Source of the DNA: Psychrobacillus lasiicapitis
Lineage (GTDB): Bacteria > Bacillota > Bacilli > Bacillales_A > Planococcaceae
Direction: 5' to 3'
Assembly: GCF_006861795.1 (NCBI RefSeq)
Contig: NZ_VDGH01000008.1
Coordinates: forward strand, 186,001 to 250,000
Length of the DNA stretch: 64,000 nucleotides
The translations under genes were made by a program, and so were the position numbers. This document shows positions 8,152 to 17,167 of this stretch, piece after piece. The notes below the pieces were generated by a model that was not told where the DNA came from, searched no databases, and was given only the letters and a program-made list of their open reading frames with translations. Position 1 is the stretch's first letter. Every line of letters starts with the position of its first letter.

Positions 8152-9000
8152 CTAAATTGCTTCATGCAGGCTTTGATATTCATTAATTACTTGTCCGAGC
8201 GGAGCAAATTCAAACTCATTAATAAGCATTCTTAGTGATTGTTCCGTTGAATGTAGTCGATAATATTGGATAATTTTTATGAACCAACTTGTTTTCCATC
8301 TAGGTATTTTTGCATCTATTTCCCACGGATGGATATATACCATACCAGGTCGCGTTTTATTAATGGATCTTAATAATTGAATAATCATTTTGTTAGGAAA
8401 GAGTCTTAAATAGAATCCCCCGGCAAAAGGAATAGAAACATGTCTATTTAATCTCATAATGGTAGGGGGGAATTCTATTAAATTCAGTTTTTTTCCGGTT
8501 ATAATCGGCTTGAATGGCTGTAGCGGAATCCCATTTATGCCAGACAACGGCGTTTTAAAGGGCTGTAAGCTTGAATCACAGATAATACCGTTTTTCTCCA
8601 TAAAGGAGAGCACCTCTAATCTATCCTGTGATATAGACCAAGAAGGGGCACGATAATATTTTATTTTTTGTTTTGATATGTTTTCTAGTATTCTGATCGA
8701 TTGTTTGAAATCCTTTTTAAACTCCTCAATAGTCTGCGATGATACTAGCCGATGATTCATCCCATGCGAACCAATCTCATGACCACGAGCGACAATTTCT
8801 TTTACAAGGTGTGGAAAATTTTTTGCTACATCCCCTAGTATAAAAAACGTTGCTTTTACTTGAAGCTCGTCAAATAGATCAAGGATTTTCATCGTATTTG
8901 GATAAACGGTTGACGGTAGTTTGTTCCAATCCTTCTTTGCTATATTTAAACCATTTGTATGATACCAATCTTCGACATCTACTGTTAATGCGTTAATCAT
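8152..9000 (-). CDS. Polysaccharide deacetylase (NodB-like, DUF3473-type)
   Basis: The ATG at 9000 is preferred over an upstream in-frame start because AGGAGG sits 7-8 bp before it; this gives 282 residues. Motifs are LTVDVEDWYHTNG (metal Asp), ATFFILGDVA, GHEIGSHGMNHRLV (metal-binding HxxxH type), YRAPSWSIS and VYIHPWEID (catalytic His region). The pattern matches exopolysaccharide-locus deacetylases rather than PgdA. There is no signal peptide or anchor, so it may act on cytoplasmic or lipid-linked intermediates, or be exported otherwise. Deacetylation is a known step in Pel and related amino-polysaccharides, where PelA supplies it; here it would be a separate enzyme. Confidence 0.85.
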   Translation of the reverse strand: MINALTVDVEDWYHTNGLNIAKKDWNKLPSTVYPNTMKILDLFDELQVKATFFILGDVAKNFPHLVKEIVARGHEIGSHGMNHRLVSSQTIEEFKKDFKQSIRILENISKQKIKYYRAPSWSISQDRLEVLSFMEKNGIICDSSLQPFKTPLSGINGIPLQPFKPIITGKKLNLIEFPPTIMRLNRHVSIPFAGGFYLRLFPNKMIIQLLRSINKTRPGMVYIHPWEIDAKIPRWKTSWFIKIIQYYRLHSTEQSLRMLINEFEFAPLGQVINEYQSLHEAI

Positions 9001-9011
9001 CAAATTACCTC

Positions 9012-10178
9012 CTATCGTGTAAAGAAAGTCTTTAATGCTTTTACGTTTAGTGTGAATAACAAGCAACTAAAAATCCATATAACCCCTGGAATTGGATCAT
9101 TAATACTAAACGTATCGTCATATAAACGTTGTTTTTTTCCAGAAAGAATAGAAGGTTTCATCTTCAGTCTTTTCGGATTCCATAAAAAATGAAGAACATC
9201 TCCCGGAAAGAGCCACCTGCTCCTTCTTCCTATCTCATAGTGAGTTGGAACCGATACCTCTTCACCTTGAGCTAATTGGTACAGCAAATAAGGAAAATCT
9301 ATACCACTTTGGATAGACAAGTCTAAAGAGTTCCAAAAACGAGGATTAATCTCCAATAATATCGGTACATTCGTTCTTGAATCCATCATATACTCAACTT
9401 CAACAATCCCACTCCAACCTAGGGGTTTTAATAACTTCTTACTTCGTTCAATCAAATCATCATAAATAACACTCTCTTGTACTGTGCTAGGTCCCATTGC
9501 AATCGGAAAATGTCTAACTTCTCTTTGAACAAAAGATGCTCTTATTTCATGATTACCATCGTAAAGTAAACAAACATCATACCGATCACCAAGAGGGATA
9601 AATTCCTGAATCAGGACCTCTGCGTACTCTTGCCGAATTTCTAAAAAAATTGGAACTAATGCTTCCTTATTAGGTACTTGACGAATCCCTCTTGAACCAC
9701 TACTTTTGCGCGGCTTAATGATTAAAGGAAAACTAGCCATCTCTGCAATTTCCCTTAAATCTTCTAAATTCTTCGCTAGATAGGTAGCAGGACAATCAAT
9801 CTTTTGTTTGGTTGCTAATCTCATTGTTTCATATTTGTCGGCTGCTACTGCATATGAACTCTTTGTCGGCAATAGACATTTACTGATTGTAGTGATTTCA
9901 TCACGATGCTCCATTACCAATTCCATAACTGCATCATCCATCGGTAAAAAGATAGGATGATTTTCTTTTTGAAGAAATTGTACCAGCCATTTCATGAAGA
10001 GATGTGGCTTTGTCTCTGGACTGGGATATTTGACTCGTTTTCTGCAATATTTTGAATACCCACTTGGAGATAACCAACTCTTTTCTCCTGCAATAGTGGG
10101 TATCCCTCGTTTACCAAGCGATCTCGTTGTAGACAAAGATTTTCTCAACAATCCATCCGTTATAAATACTGGGAGCAT
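9012..10178 (-). CDS. ATP-grasp enzyme of polysaccharide cluster
   Basis: 388 residues. An N-terminal Rossmann-like part (FITDGLLRKSLSTTRSLGKRGIPTIAG) leads into a carbamoyl-phosphate-synthase-like ATP-grasp domain. Visible landmarks are FPLIIKPRKSSGSRGI (ATP-binding Lys and Gly-rich loop, about 150-165), VLIQEFIPLGDRYDV and VEVEYMMDSRTNVPILLEINPRFWNSLDL (Mg-binding E/N). Such enzymes form acyl-phosphate intermediates to make amide or ester links. In envelope clusters they may attach amino acids or acyl groups to a sugar; the substrate cannot be told. The C-terminus has a hydrophobic stretch (PGVIWIFSCLLFTLNV) that could touch the membrane. The gene ends 12 bp before the deacetylase start, with the downstream RBS overlapping its stop. 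Confidence 0.75.
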   Translation of the reverse strand: MLPVFITDGLLRKSLSTTRSLGKRGIPTIAGEKSWLSPSGYSKYCRKRVKYPSPETKPHLFMKWLVQFLQKENHPIFLPMDDAVMELVMEHRDEITTISKCLLPTKSSYAVAADKYETMRLATKQKIDCPATYLAKNLEDLREIAEMASFPLIIKPRKSSGSRGIRQVPNKEALVPIFLEIRQEYAEVLIQEFIPLGDRYDVCLLYDGNHEIRASFVQREVRHFPIAMGPSTVQESVIYDDLIERSKKLLKPLGWSGIVEVEYMMDSRTNVPILLEINPRFWNSLDLSIQSGIDFPYLLYQLAQGEEVSVPTHYEIGRRSRWLFPGDVLHFLWNPKRLKMKPSILSGKKQRLYDDTFSINDPIPGVIWIFSCLLFTLNVKALKTFFTR

Positions 10179-10188
10179 CCTTTATCAC

Positions 10189-12198
10189 CTATTTCCATAA
10201 TTTTGAAACATCATATGGGTTTAATGGATCTTGTTCAATATGATATACAGTAAATCGAGGTGTATCTAAATAGATTTTTAATAGGTTCGGATGCTTTTCC
10301 TGTACACCCTCAATCCAAAACCATGTCTTTTCATGAAGCATTTTTCTATATTCAGGTATACGGTAAAAATCTAAAATCTCCCCACGAGCTGGTAAAGATA
10401 GATCTGTTACATTTTTCGATGTAATTTCATCCGTTGTTCCTACAGGTATCTTCTCAACGAATAAAAAAACATCCTTCGTTGGAAATTTTAATTCTTCTCC
10501 TTTTGATAGATTGATAATAAAATCAGTCAGATTATAATGCCATCCATAGTCAATTGCTAATGGGTATTCCTCAACGGAAGAAACAATAGTCCATTCTTGT
10601 AAAGAAAAATCATTTTTAATTTTTAGATATGCTTCCACTGACTCATCATATTGAAGTTGATTTCCTTTTGGTAAGGTATAGGAAGGGATGGTTTGATAAG
10701 CTACGAAAACGTAACCAAGGATAACTATCCCGCTAACTATTTTGGTAAATTTCATACGTGGTATGAGAACAAGAATAGAGGATATCGAAATACTTGTTAG
10801 TAGTACTAGAGTAACTTCTATACGATATGGAAGCATCAAAGATGGTAGACCTATCCATTCCGACTTATAAAAGAGGAATAATGCAATACTAATCGCGATG
10901 TACATTTGAAATGGATAGATGGCACTCCAAGCTTTTTTACCAAAAAAGAGAAGTACTAATAATATCAAGAAACTTATCAATAAGAATGTCATAATATGCA
11001 CATATTCAGTTCTTCCAAAAAAACCATCTAAAGTGAAATTTCTAATAGAAGAGACGTTTGAACTCAAACTGGACTGAACAAAATCAAATGATTCTCCATG
11101 AAACCCTATCCCACTTAATAAACCAGTCACCAATGGTAGGATTCCAATTATTCCCGTAATCGCGAAGACGCCTACCAATTTTAGGATATGAAGAAGAGAA
11201 AAATGCTTAAAGGAAAAAAAGAATAGTACAACATAACTTATAAATAGACAAATGGCCGCGTACGGATGAATTAGTATCGTTAATAAAAAACATTCCAAAC
11301 TAATTACTAATGACTGATTTCTTTTTTCCTTCATATATTCGATAAAAAAGTAGATGGCTGGTAAAATAAAAGTAATTCCATACTCCATGGAAAGAGATGA
11401 GTACTGCCTCCAGATAAACCCAAATTGAAAAGTACTAATAAAATAAATGAGTAATGCAAATACAGCAATGGAATAGTCCTGCGGTCGATGTTTTCGAATA
11501 ACATAGTAAATCGTGAACACAAGAAAAACACCAGATATTGGGCCTAAGAATCGAAGAATATAATAGGGATCAATATTAAGAATCGTGTGTAATGATGAAA
11601 TAATTGCTTCAAATCCGAATGGATAAACACCATCGACATAAATTTGATTTGCACGGAGTAATTTGACCCACTTTAAATGAACGTATGGATCAGATGAAGG
11701 AAAATAATAATGGGTAACTGAATGATAAAAACGGATAGCTGCTGACATAAAAAATAATAGTAGAATGAATAATACGGAAAAAGGTTGCCTAGAAATTTTA
11801 TTAAAAGTCCTGCTCCACCATACCTTTAATTTCGTTACGATATGTGAAAGGGTATCTTTTCCCCAGCGAATTAAAAATTCTTTTTGATCAGTAGCATGCA
11901 TAAAAGATAACAGCGCTTTTTTACTCGGAGAAATGATTTCTTTTTTCTTTTTTCTACGAAGAATCACTACATAGGCAATTACCGAAGTAATGATTAAAGA
12001 CAATGTTTCATACAAATGCACCGCCACTAACATATGAACAATGAGTATTATAAATAAGTGAGCATGGATGATCGAGATGAGCAAACGGTCCTTCCAATCT
12101 TGTTTCTCTTGCCACACCTGAACTGATAGTGGAATGGCAAAAAGAAAAAGAAATAAAAGAAACACTATTTTTAAAAGCATAAGCCAACTTACTATCAA
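10189..12198 (-). CDS. Large polytopic membrane protein, GT-C/STT3-like (paralogue B)
   Basis: 669 residues: about a dozen membrane helices followed by a soluble C-terminal domain (about 505-669). After helix 4 comes RFYHSVTHYYFPSSDPYVHLKWVKLL (about 156-180), an acidic loop motif (SDPY) like the first extracellular loop of STT3 and other GT-C glycosyltransferases, followed by VDGVYPFGFEAI. GT-C enzymes use polyprenyl-phosphate sugars on the outer membrane face. This fits the GT2/DUF2304 pair downstream. It is clearly related to the product of 12212-14218 over this loop and the C-terminal domain (YDESVEAYLKIKNDF, EWTIVSSVEEYPL). It could instead be a polymerase or ligase of the Wzy type. Confidence 0.6.
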   Translation of the reverse strand: MIVSWLMLLKIVFLLFLFLFAIPLSVQVWQEKQDWKDRLLISIIHAHLFIILIVHMLVAVHLYETLSLIITSVIAYVVILRRKKKKEIISPSKKALLSFMHATDQKEFLIRWGKDTLSHIVTKLKVWWSRTFNKISRQPFSVLFILLLFFMSAAIRFYHSVTHYYFPSSDPYVHLKWVKLLRANQIYVDGVYPFGFEAIISSLHTILNIDPYYILRFLGPISGVFLVFTIYYVIRKHRPQDYSIAVFALLIYFISTFQFGFIWRQYSSLSMEYGITFILPAIYFFIEYMKEKRNQSLVISLECFLLTILIHPYAAICLFISYVVLFFFSFKHFSLLHILKLVGVFAITGIIGILPLVTGLLSGIGFHGESFDFVQSSLSSNVSSIRNFTLDGFFGRTEYVHIMTFLLISFLILLVLLFFGKKAWSAIYPFQMYIAISIALFLFYKSEWIGLPSLMLPYRIEVTLVLLTSISISSILVLIPRMKFTKIVSGIVILGYVFVAYQTIPSYTLPKGNQLQYDESVEAYLKIKNDFSLQEWTIVSSVEEYPLAIDYGWHYNLTDFIINLSKGEELKFPTKDVFLFVEKIPVGTTDEITSKNVTDLSLPARGEILDFYRIPEYRKMLHEKTWFWIEGVQEKHPNLLKIYLDTPRFTVYHIEQDPLNPYDVSKLWK

Positions 12199-12211
12199 AT
12201 TACCCTCCTCC

Positions 12212-14218
12212 TTAATGACCCCAAATATTTTTTAATAACAACGAATCATCTTCAGATGTTTGGAGGTGATAAACCCGAATATTTTCATTTTCAAAATAAG
12301 TGGTAACTTCATATCCAGCTCTATGATGAATGTTCATCCACTCGGATAGTTGTGTGTATTCTCTCGCTCTTCTTTCATATTCCGGTTTTAATAGTGCATA
12401 CACACTATTCGATTCAGACACTTCAAATACATCTTTTTCCATAAAAATAAATATATTTTGTGAAAGATTAGTGTCTACTTTCCCATCCTCTATACTGGTC
12501 AGCGCTTCCCCTTCTGGCTGATACTTCTGTAGAAAGTCTCCAAGATGCATATGAAAGCCGGTACCAAGTGAAACAGAGAATCCTTCTATTTGAGATACAA
12601 TCATCCAAGTCTTAGGCAAATATTCATGACGTATTCTCAAATATTGCTCAATATTTTCATCATGTTCTAGTTTATAAGGAACGATAGGCATTGGTTTATA
12701 TACTATCCAAGTCATGATAACTAAGAAAATGAGCGGAATATATAACATAGAGTTCCATTTTCCTCTCACCCATCTAAACAAATAGGAGATGGAAACCCCT
12801 ACGCAAAACGGGAGTAAAAGGCCCCATAATTCACTTGAACGACTGGCAATAAGCGTACTTTGTGTCCAAGTTCCTCCGGCAAAATATAAGGTAAAAACAC
12901 TACATCCCGCAAGTACTGTGAATACGAGAATAAAACGGTCGATACTTGTGTTCTTTTTACTAAACAAACAAAACAGGAGAATTATACAAGCCCCTAGTGC
13001 TATATAGTGATCAAACGTAACATCTGGGTACGTATAAGTAGCTTCTTTTCGATCAACTAAGTACTCAGCTGAAGAGGAGTGAAACCTTTGACCTAACAAA
13101 TAACCTGCTCCCAATGGAACCAAAGAAACAATTACTGTTAGAAGTGCCCCTATACATACGGAAATCACTGACTTAAAACTATTCCGAATCGTTAGTAAGC
13201 TACTAATAATTAGTATTCCGATTAGCATTCCGATTAGCATGTATGCCAATGAGTGTACCAAGCCTATAATCGTTGTACAAACTAGACCTACGATTAAATC
13301 CTCTTTACGCTTATTCCCTATAAATTTCACCAAAAAAAAGATTGCCGGTAAGATAAAAACAAAGGCAAATTCTTGTGAGTTTGTTGCCGCCTGACGCTCA
13401 AATTCTATTGGAGTGAATGGCATTATTACCCAACATACACCAAAAATAAATGCTGCTACTATTGCGCCTACGCCAGTATTCGTCAACTTTCGTATCACAA
13501 TGTATAGCCCAAAGGTAAACAGGATAGCATTTAGTGGACCTGTATAACGAAGGATAAATAAGGCATCAACTGCAGCAAATTTGAATAAGGTCGCTAAGTA
13601 AATATGAAATCCTTGAGGATAAATACCATCATGAAATAATTCACGACTATCGATATACTTCATCCAAGCAAGTGTCACATAACTATCTGATAATGGAGGT
13701 GCTGCATGAACAAATGCATCATAAAAACGAACATAGGCTGCTCCACTCAAAACAATTATCAATGCAATTCCTTCTAATAATATAATCCAACTAAATTTCT
13801 TTTTTACTGTGAATGTCCACCCACTTACTTTATTTACTATTTTTACGTTTATATCGGATAGTGTAAATTTATTTAACCCATCTAACCAATTAAATAAACG
13901 CCTTAACAGATGATTCTTTAAAGTACCTGTCTTTTTCGCTTGTTCCCGTTGTACAAACCGATAACCTATGATGACCATAATGAGCGCTAATATCGAAAGG
14001 ACCTCATAAAGCTTCGTTATGACCAGAAGATAACCACTTAAAATAAGGAACAAAATCATCTTTACATATGCGGCAAACCACCTTTCACTCCTATCTACAT
14101 AGCTAGTAGAAAAAAGCCATTTTGGTAACAAGATGAACAAAAACCAAAATGCGATGGTATAGTGAAAAAGAGGAAACAGATGTGTTGTAATCATTGCGTA
14201 TGTCATTAATAGGTTCAT
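12212..14218 (-). CDS. Large polytopic membrane protein, GT-C/STT3-like (paralogue A)
   Basis: 668 residues with the same build as its neighbour: short N-terminal membrane region, cytoplasmic linker (about 90-145), a block of helices and an extracytoplasmic C-terminal domain. The conserved loop is RFYDAFVHAAPPLSDSYVTLAWMKYI (about 164-188) then HDGIYPQGFHIYLATL. The C-terminal domain shares HDENIEQYLRIRHEY and WMIVSQIEGFSV with the paralogue, and both end with a YHL/YHI strand and a short tail. The tandem arrangement suggests two transfer steps or a heterodimer. The start at 14218 lies just inside the gap after the PelG-like gene, whose stop is 3 bp upstream. Confidence 0.6.
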   Translation of the reverse strand: MNLLMTYAMITTHLFPLFHYTIAFWFLFILLPKWLFSTSYVDRSERWFAAYVKMILFLILSGYLLVITKLYEVLSILALIMVIIGYRFVQREQAKKTGTLKNHLLRRLFNWLDGLNKFTLSDINVKIVNKVSGWTFTVKKKFSWIILLEGIALIIVLSGAAYVRFYDAFVHAAPPLSDSYVTLAWMKYIDSRELFHDGIYPQGFHIYLATLFKFAAVDALFILRYTGPLNAILFTFGLYIVIRKLTNTGVGAIVAAFIFGVCWVIMPFTPIEFERQAATNSQEFAFVFILPAIFFLVKFIGNKRKEDLIVGLVCTTIIGLVHSLAYMLIGMLIGILIISSLLTIRNSFKSVISVCIGALLTVIVSLVPLGAGYLLGQRFHSSSAEYLVDRKEATYTYPDVTFDHYIALGACIILLFCLFSKKNTSIDRFILVFTVLAGCSVFTLYFAGGTWTQSTLIASRSSELWGLLLPFCVGVSISYLFRWVRGKWNSMLYIPLIFLVIMTWIVYKPMPIVPYKLEHDENIEQYLRIRHEYLPKTWMIVSQIEGFSVSLGTGFHMHLGDFLQKYQPEGEALTSIEDGKVDTNLSQNIFIFMEKDVFEVSESNSVYALLKPEYERRAREYTQLSEWMNIHHRAGYEVTTYFENENIRVYHLQTSEDDSLLLKNIWGH

Positions 14219-14221
14219 CCC

Positions 14222-15826
14222 CTATGAAGCGGCGTATAAATAGTAGTCTAAATTTTGCAAAACGTCTATAACAGCTTTAATCGTTAAATAGAATAGTAGA
14301 AGTGAGCCAACAAACAATCCAATAACAGCAAAATGATAATCGAACCATCTACTTAATAAAAAACCAACGACTATATTAGTTAGCAAGGCAGGTATGAAGG
14401 CTTTTATCACTCTTGCAGGTTGCGAAAGCGCAAATAATATAACTACATTCATTAAGCAGAAAGCTAAAATGGAATAAGAGACAATTCCCCAAAACAAAAC
14501 AAAAACGGTGACTTCGCTTTCCAAGATATTCTCATTATTCAACCTTATAGACATGTCGTTATACCAAATTATTACTCGATAAATCACAAAACTACTAACT
14601 ACCGTACTGATCAAAATAAAGACGGTCATTCTTTTATACATCTTTATAAACTTCTCATACAATTTGTGACTTTCTGCAGCCAAGTATTTTTTTTGGCTGG
14701 ATTCTAAATCGAACATTAGTCTGTTTACGACAACTTCCACTACCCCCATAGGAATAATAATGGTGAGCAGGGCAAAATCTAGTCCAAGTTCGTATTGCCC
14801 TCTAAACCAAATAAGATAAGGCATAAATTCTTCATTTTTGGACCAGGCAATAATACGATCGATAAATAGGAAACTAAAGTAAAGAAATCCATAAAAAAAG
14901 TAAGGCCATACAGTATACAACGTAATGGAAAAACGAGGGAGTTTAGCTACTTCATTATTATTTTTCCTTTCTCCCACTTTAAAAAAGAACAAAACCAAAA
15001 ATAAACTGCAAACAGAAACAATACAAAGGGAGATTAATTGGGAAATGATAATGTCGATTCCTACAAGCTTAAACAAAACATAAACAAGAAAAATACCAAA
15101 AATGATAAGTCCTGTGAACACAATTTCTTTCTTCAAAATGTACATGACAGTCACGGAAAGCCAAATAGCAGTTAGGAAAAAGAAGTATAGGACAATAAGA
15201 AATAACATATTGTATGAGAACATATTAAAAATGAAATTCAAGACAACCATCAAGATCGATAAGATAAAACAGGTGACAAACCCAATTCCGATGAGCAAAA
15301 ATGTAGTTCTGCGTGCAAGATCATAATAACCTTGAATGATGTAGAAATAGCCACGTCTCGCGATAGCTTGCGTAAACCCTCCGACAAGAACAAAACTTAG
15401 AATTGTGCCAATAGCTATACTAGTCGCTTGCTCCAAAGATAAGTATTGATAAGACCATAAAGAGAATTTCAAGCTCAGCATAGCGAAAATGGATATCGCC
15501 ATTGGGAAAGCAAAAATTAACCCTCTTAAAAAGCTTCTAATCAGGGAAATTATTAAAATAGAAGTATTTCGTTTTTCTGTATCGGAAAATGTTTGATACC
15601 CTATTTTTGATTTGATCTCGTCCCACATCTGATCCGATAAATCAAAAATTTCATGTACTTCATATATCCCAAACTCCACCGAAACCCGGTCATCATTCCA
15701 TCCCATTGATTCTAATAATGCAGCTATTTCAAATGAATCTTGTGGATGCGACTGTGCACCCATCACTTCATTAAGCAGCTCATTAAATTTAGCTGATTCT
15801 CTTATTGCTGGGTCATAATTTTTCAA
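14222..15826 (-). CDS. PelG-like polysaccharide exporter (MOP superfamily)
   Basis: 534 residues. About 85 soluble N-terminal residues are followed by about 12 membrane helices. The order of features (FLRGLIFAFPMAISIF, a GGFTQAIARRGYFYIIQGYYDLARR loop, then GLDFALLTIIIPMGVVEVVVNRLMFDLESSQKKYL) fits PelG, the inner-membrane Pel exporter, which is about 456 residues. The N-terminal extension would then be extra. The start codon is TTG at 15826, preceded by GGGAGAGG that overlaps the stop of the coiled-coil gene. Presence next to a PelF-like GT supports the call. A generic polysaccharide exporter is the alternative. Confidence 0.6.
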   Translation of the reverse strand: MKNYDPAIRESAKFNELLNEVMGAQSHPQDSFEIAALLESMGWNDDRVSVEFGIYEVHEIFDLSDQMWDEIKSKIGYQTFSDTEKRNTSILIISLIRSFLRGLIFAFPMAISIFAMLSLKFSLWSYQYLSLEQATSIAIGTILSFVLVGGFTQAIARRGYFYIIQGYYDLARRTTFLLIGIGFVTCFILSILMVVLNFIFNMFSYNMLFLIVLYFFFLTAIWLSVTVMYILKKEIVFTGLIIFGIFLVYVLFKLVGIDIIISQLISLCIVSVCSLFLVLFFFKVGERKNNNEVAKLPRFSITLYTVWPYFFYGFLYFSFLFIDRIIAWSKNEEFMPYLIWFRGQYELGLDFALLTIIIPMGVVEVVVNRLMFDLESSQKKYLAAESHKLYEKFIKMYKRMTVFILISTVVSSFVIYRVIIWYNDMSIRLNNENILESEVTVFVLFWGIVSYSILAFCLMNVVILFALSQPARVIKAFIPALLTNIVVGFLLSRWFDYHFAVIGLFVGSLLLFYLTIKAVIDVLQNLDYYLYAAS

Positions 15827-15827
15827 A

Positions 15828-16694
15828 CTAATCCTCTCCCAGCCCAGAAATCTTCATATTCACAATAAGCTCTGCTAACTTCCCTTCACGATGTGCTCTA
15901 TTGACCACCCGTGAAGTAATGACCTTGGATTTAGAAATAATCAGATTCCCTTGCGCATCATATAAGTCCTTGCCTGTCATCTTTCCAACTATATACTGTG
16001 ATTTAATCGAATTGATTTGATGTATAAGCGAATCTTCTGTGGGAAGTATGGCTTCATCGACTTCTTCCGATTTTGTTTCTGATGTATCGTTCTTTTGAAT
16101 ACTTCCCAAAATATTCTCAGCCTTCTGCTTACTTTCTCCTATGCTCTTTTCGTGGTTTTGTAGCTGTATCTCTTCTTCTATAAGTAAGCTATCATCTTTT
16201 AAGTTAGTCTCAACACTTTTATGCATACTGTTAACTTGGACGTTATACTTCTTTGAAGAGTATCCTGCTTCTAAATGGGAACCCTCTTTTTCTAACTGTT
16301 CTACAATTTTGGCTATTTCTTTAAACATCTTAGTATACAGTCGTTCTGTCGATTGTATTTCTAATTCTATTTCTTCTATTTGAAGCTGGATTAATTTGTT
16401 TTCTTCAGATAAACTTTTGCCTATTTCCTGTATTTCCATCTCTTTTTGCTTTTCTAAGTGATAGGCAATTTTACTCATACGTTCTTTTCCAAGATCCCAT
16501 AATGTTTGATCTTCCTGTTTGTTGATAAACTTTTTAGTTTCTTCTTTTAACTGAACCCTCAGTTTATTATTTTCTTTTATCCAATTTTTTAATTCTAATT
16601 CAATTTCAATTTTTTCATAGATAAAAACACTTTCTATTTTTTGTAACGTTATGTTAATCGGCTCTTTTTTTAAACCAAACGTTTTCTCTTTCAT
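15828..16694 (-). CDS. Coiled-coil protein with PRC-barrel-like C-terminus
   Basis: 288 residues, very rich in Glu, Lys and Gln, with long heptad-like helices (about 20-135) and a low-complexity middle. The last 60 residues (YIVGKMTGKDLYDAQGNLIISKSKVITSRVVNRAHREGKLAELIV) resemble a small PRC-barrel or RpoC-type beta element. No signal peptide or membrane helix. It is sandwiched between the PelF-like and PelG-like genes with 1-bp spacing on the PelG side. It may be a cytoplasmic scaffold of the exporter complex. I do not recognise a family. Confidence 0.7.
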   Translation of the reverse strand: MKEKTFGLKKEPINITLQKIESVFIYEKIEIELELKNWIKENNKLRVQLKEETKKFINKQEDQTLWDLGKERMSKIAYHLEKQKEMEIQEIGKSLSEENKLIQLQIEEIELEIQSTERLYTKMFKEIAKIVEQLEKEGSHLEAGYSSKKYNVQVNSMHKSVETNLKDDSLLIEEEIQLQNHEKSIGESKQKAENILGSIQKNDTSETKSEEVDEAILPTEDSLIHQINSIKSQYIVGKMTGKDLYDAQGNLIISKSKVITSRVVNRAHREGKLAELIVNMKISGLGED

Positions 16695-17135
16695 CTATTC
16701 TATCTTCACTTTCTTGAGCTCAATTTGAACACCCGGTAATATTTTGAAATAGTGAAGCGCTTCTTGTAGTCTCTCTTTAGCCAATATTTTTTGCTGTTTC
16801 TTTGATTCAAGCTCTTGCAGATAGTTTAATTGCTGTTCTTTAAGTTCCGTTTGATAATCCAATATCGCTCTCGTATGAACCATATGTTGTTGAAACACGT
16901 CTTCTAACATGAGTTTTATCTGTTCTTCTATCTTATTTTTAGATGGAATTGACTGGTTTAGCTCTATCTCTACTTTTAACTTTTGGTTCATTTCTTTTTC
17001 AACAAGTAGTTTTTCTTTCAATTCCCCTATTTCTTTTCGATACTTTTCTTGTAACGACTGAATATGCTTTACGATGCTCCTGGAGGAATAACCAGATAGA
17101 GATCGTTTAGTTAATATTGTTTCTTCTATATGCAT
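16695..17135 (-). CDS. Small coiled-coil protein of the polysaccharide cluster
   Basis: 146 residues. A basic N-terminus (HIEETILTKRSLSGYSSRSIVKHIQSL) is followed by an almost continuous coiled coil (about 25-130) rich in Glu, Lys, Gln and Leu. Its stop immediately precedes the ATG of the second coiled-coil gene at 16694, so the two are translationally coupled and could form a hetero-coiled-coil. The start at 17135 has an AGGGG stretch before it. The function is unknown. Confidence 0.7.
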   Translation of the reverse strand: MHIEETILTKRSLSGYSSRSIVKHIQSLQEKYRKEIGELKEKLLVEKEMNQKLKVEIELNQSIPSKNKIEEQIKLMLEDVFQQHMVHTRAILDYQTELKEQQLNYLQELESKKQQKILAKERLQEALHYFKILPGVQIELKKVKIE

Positions 17136-17167
17136 CTATATCACCCCTAATCGTTATATGGCTCTCA

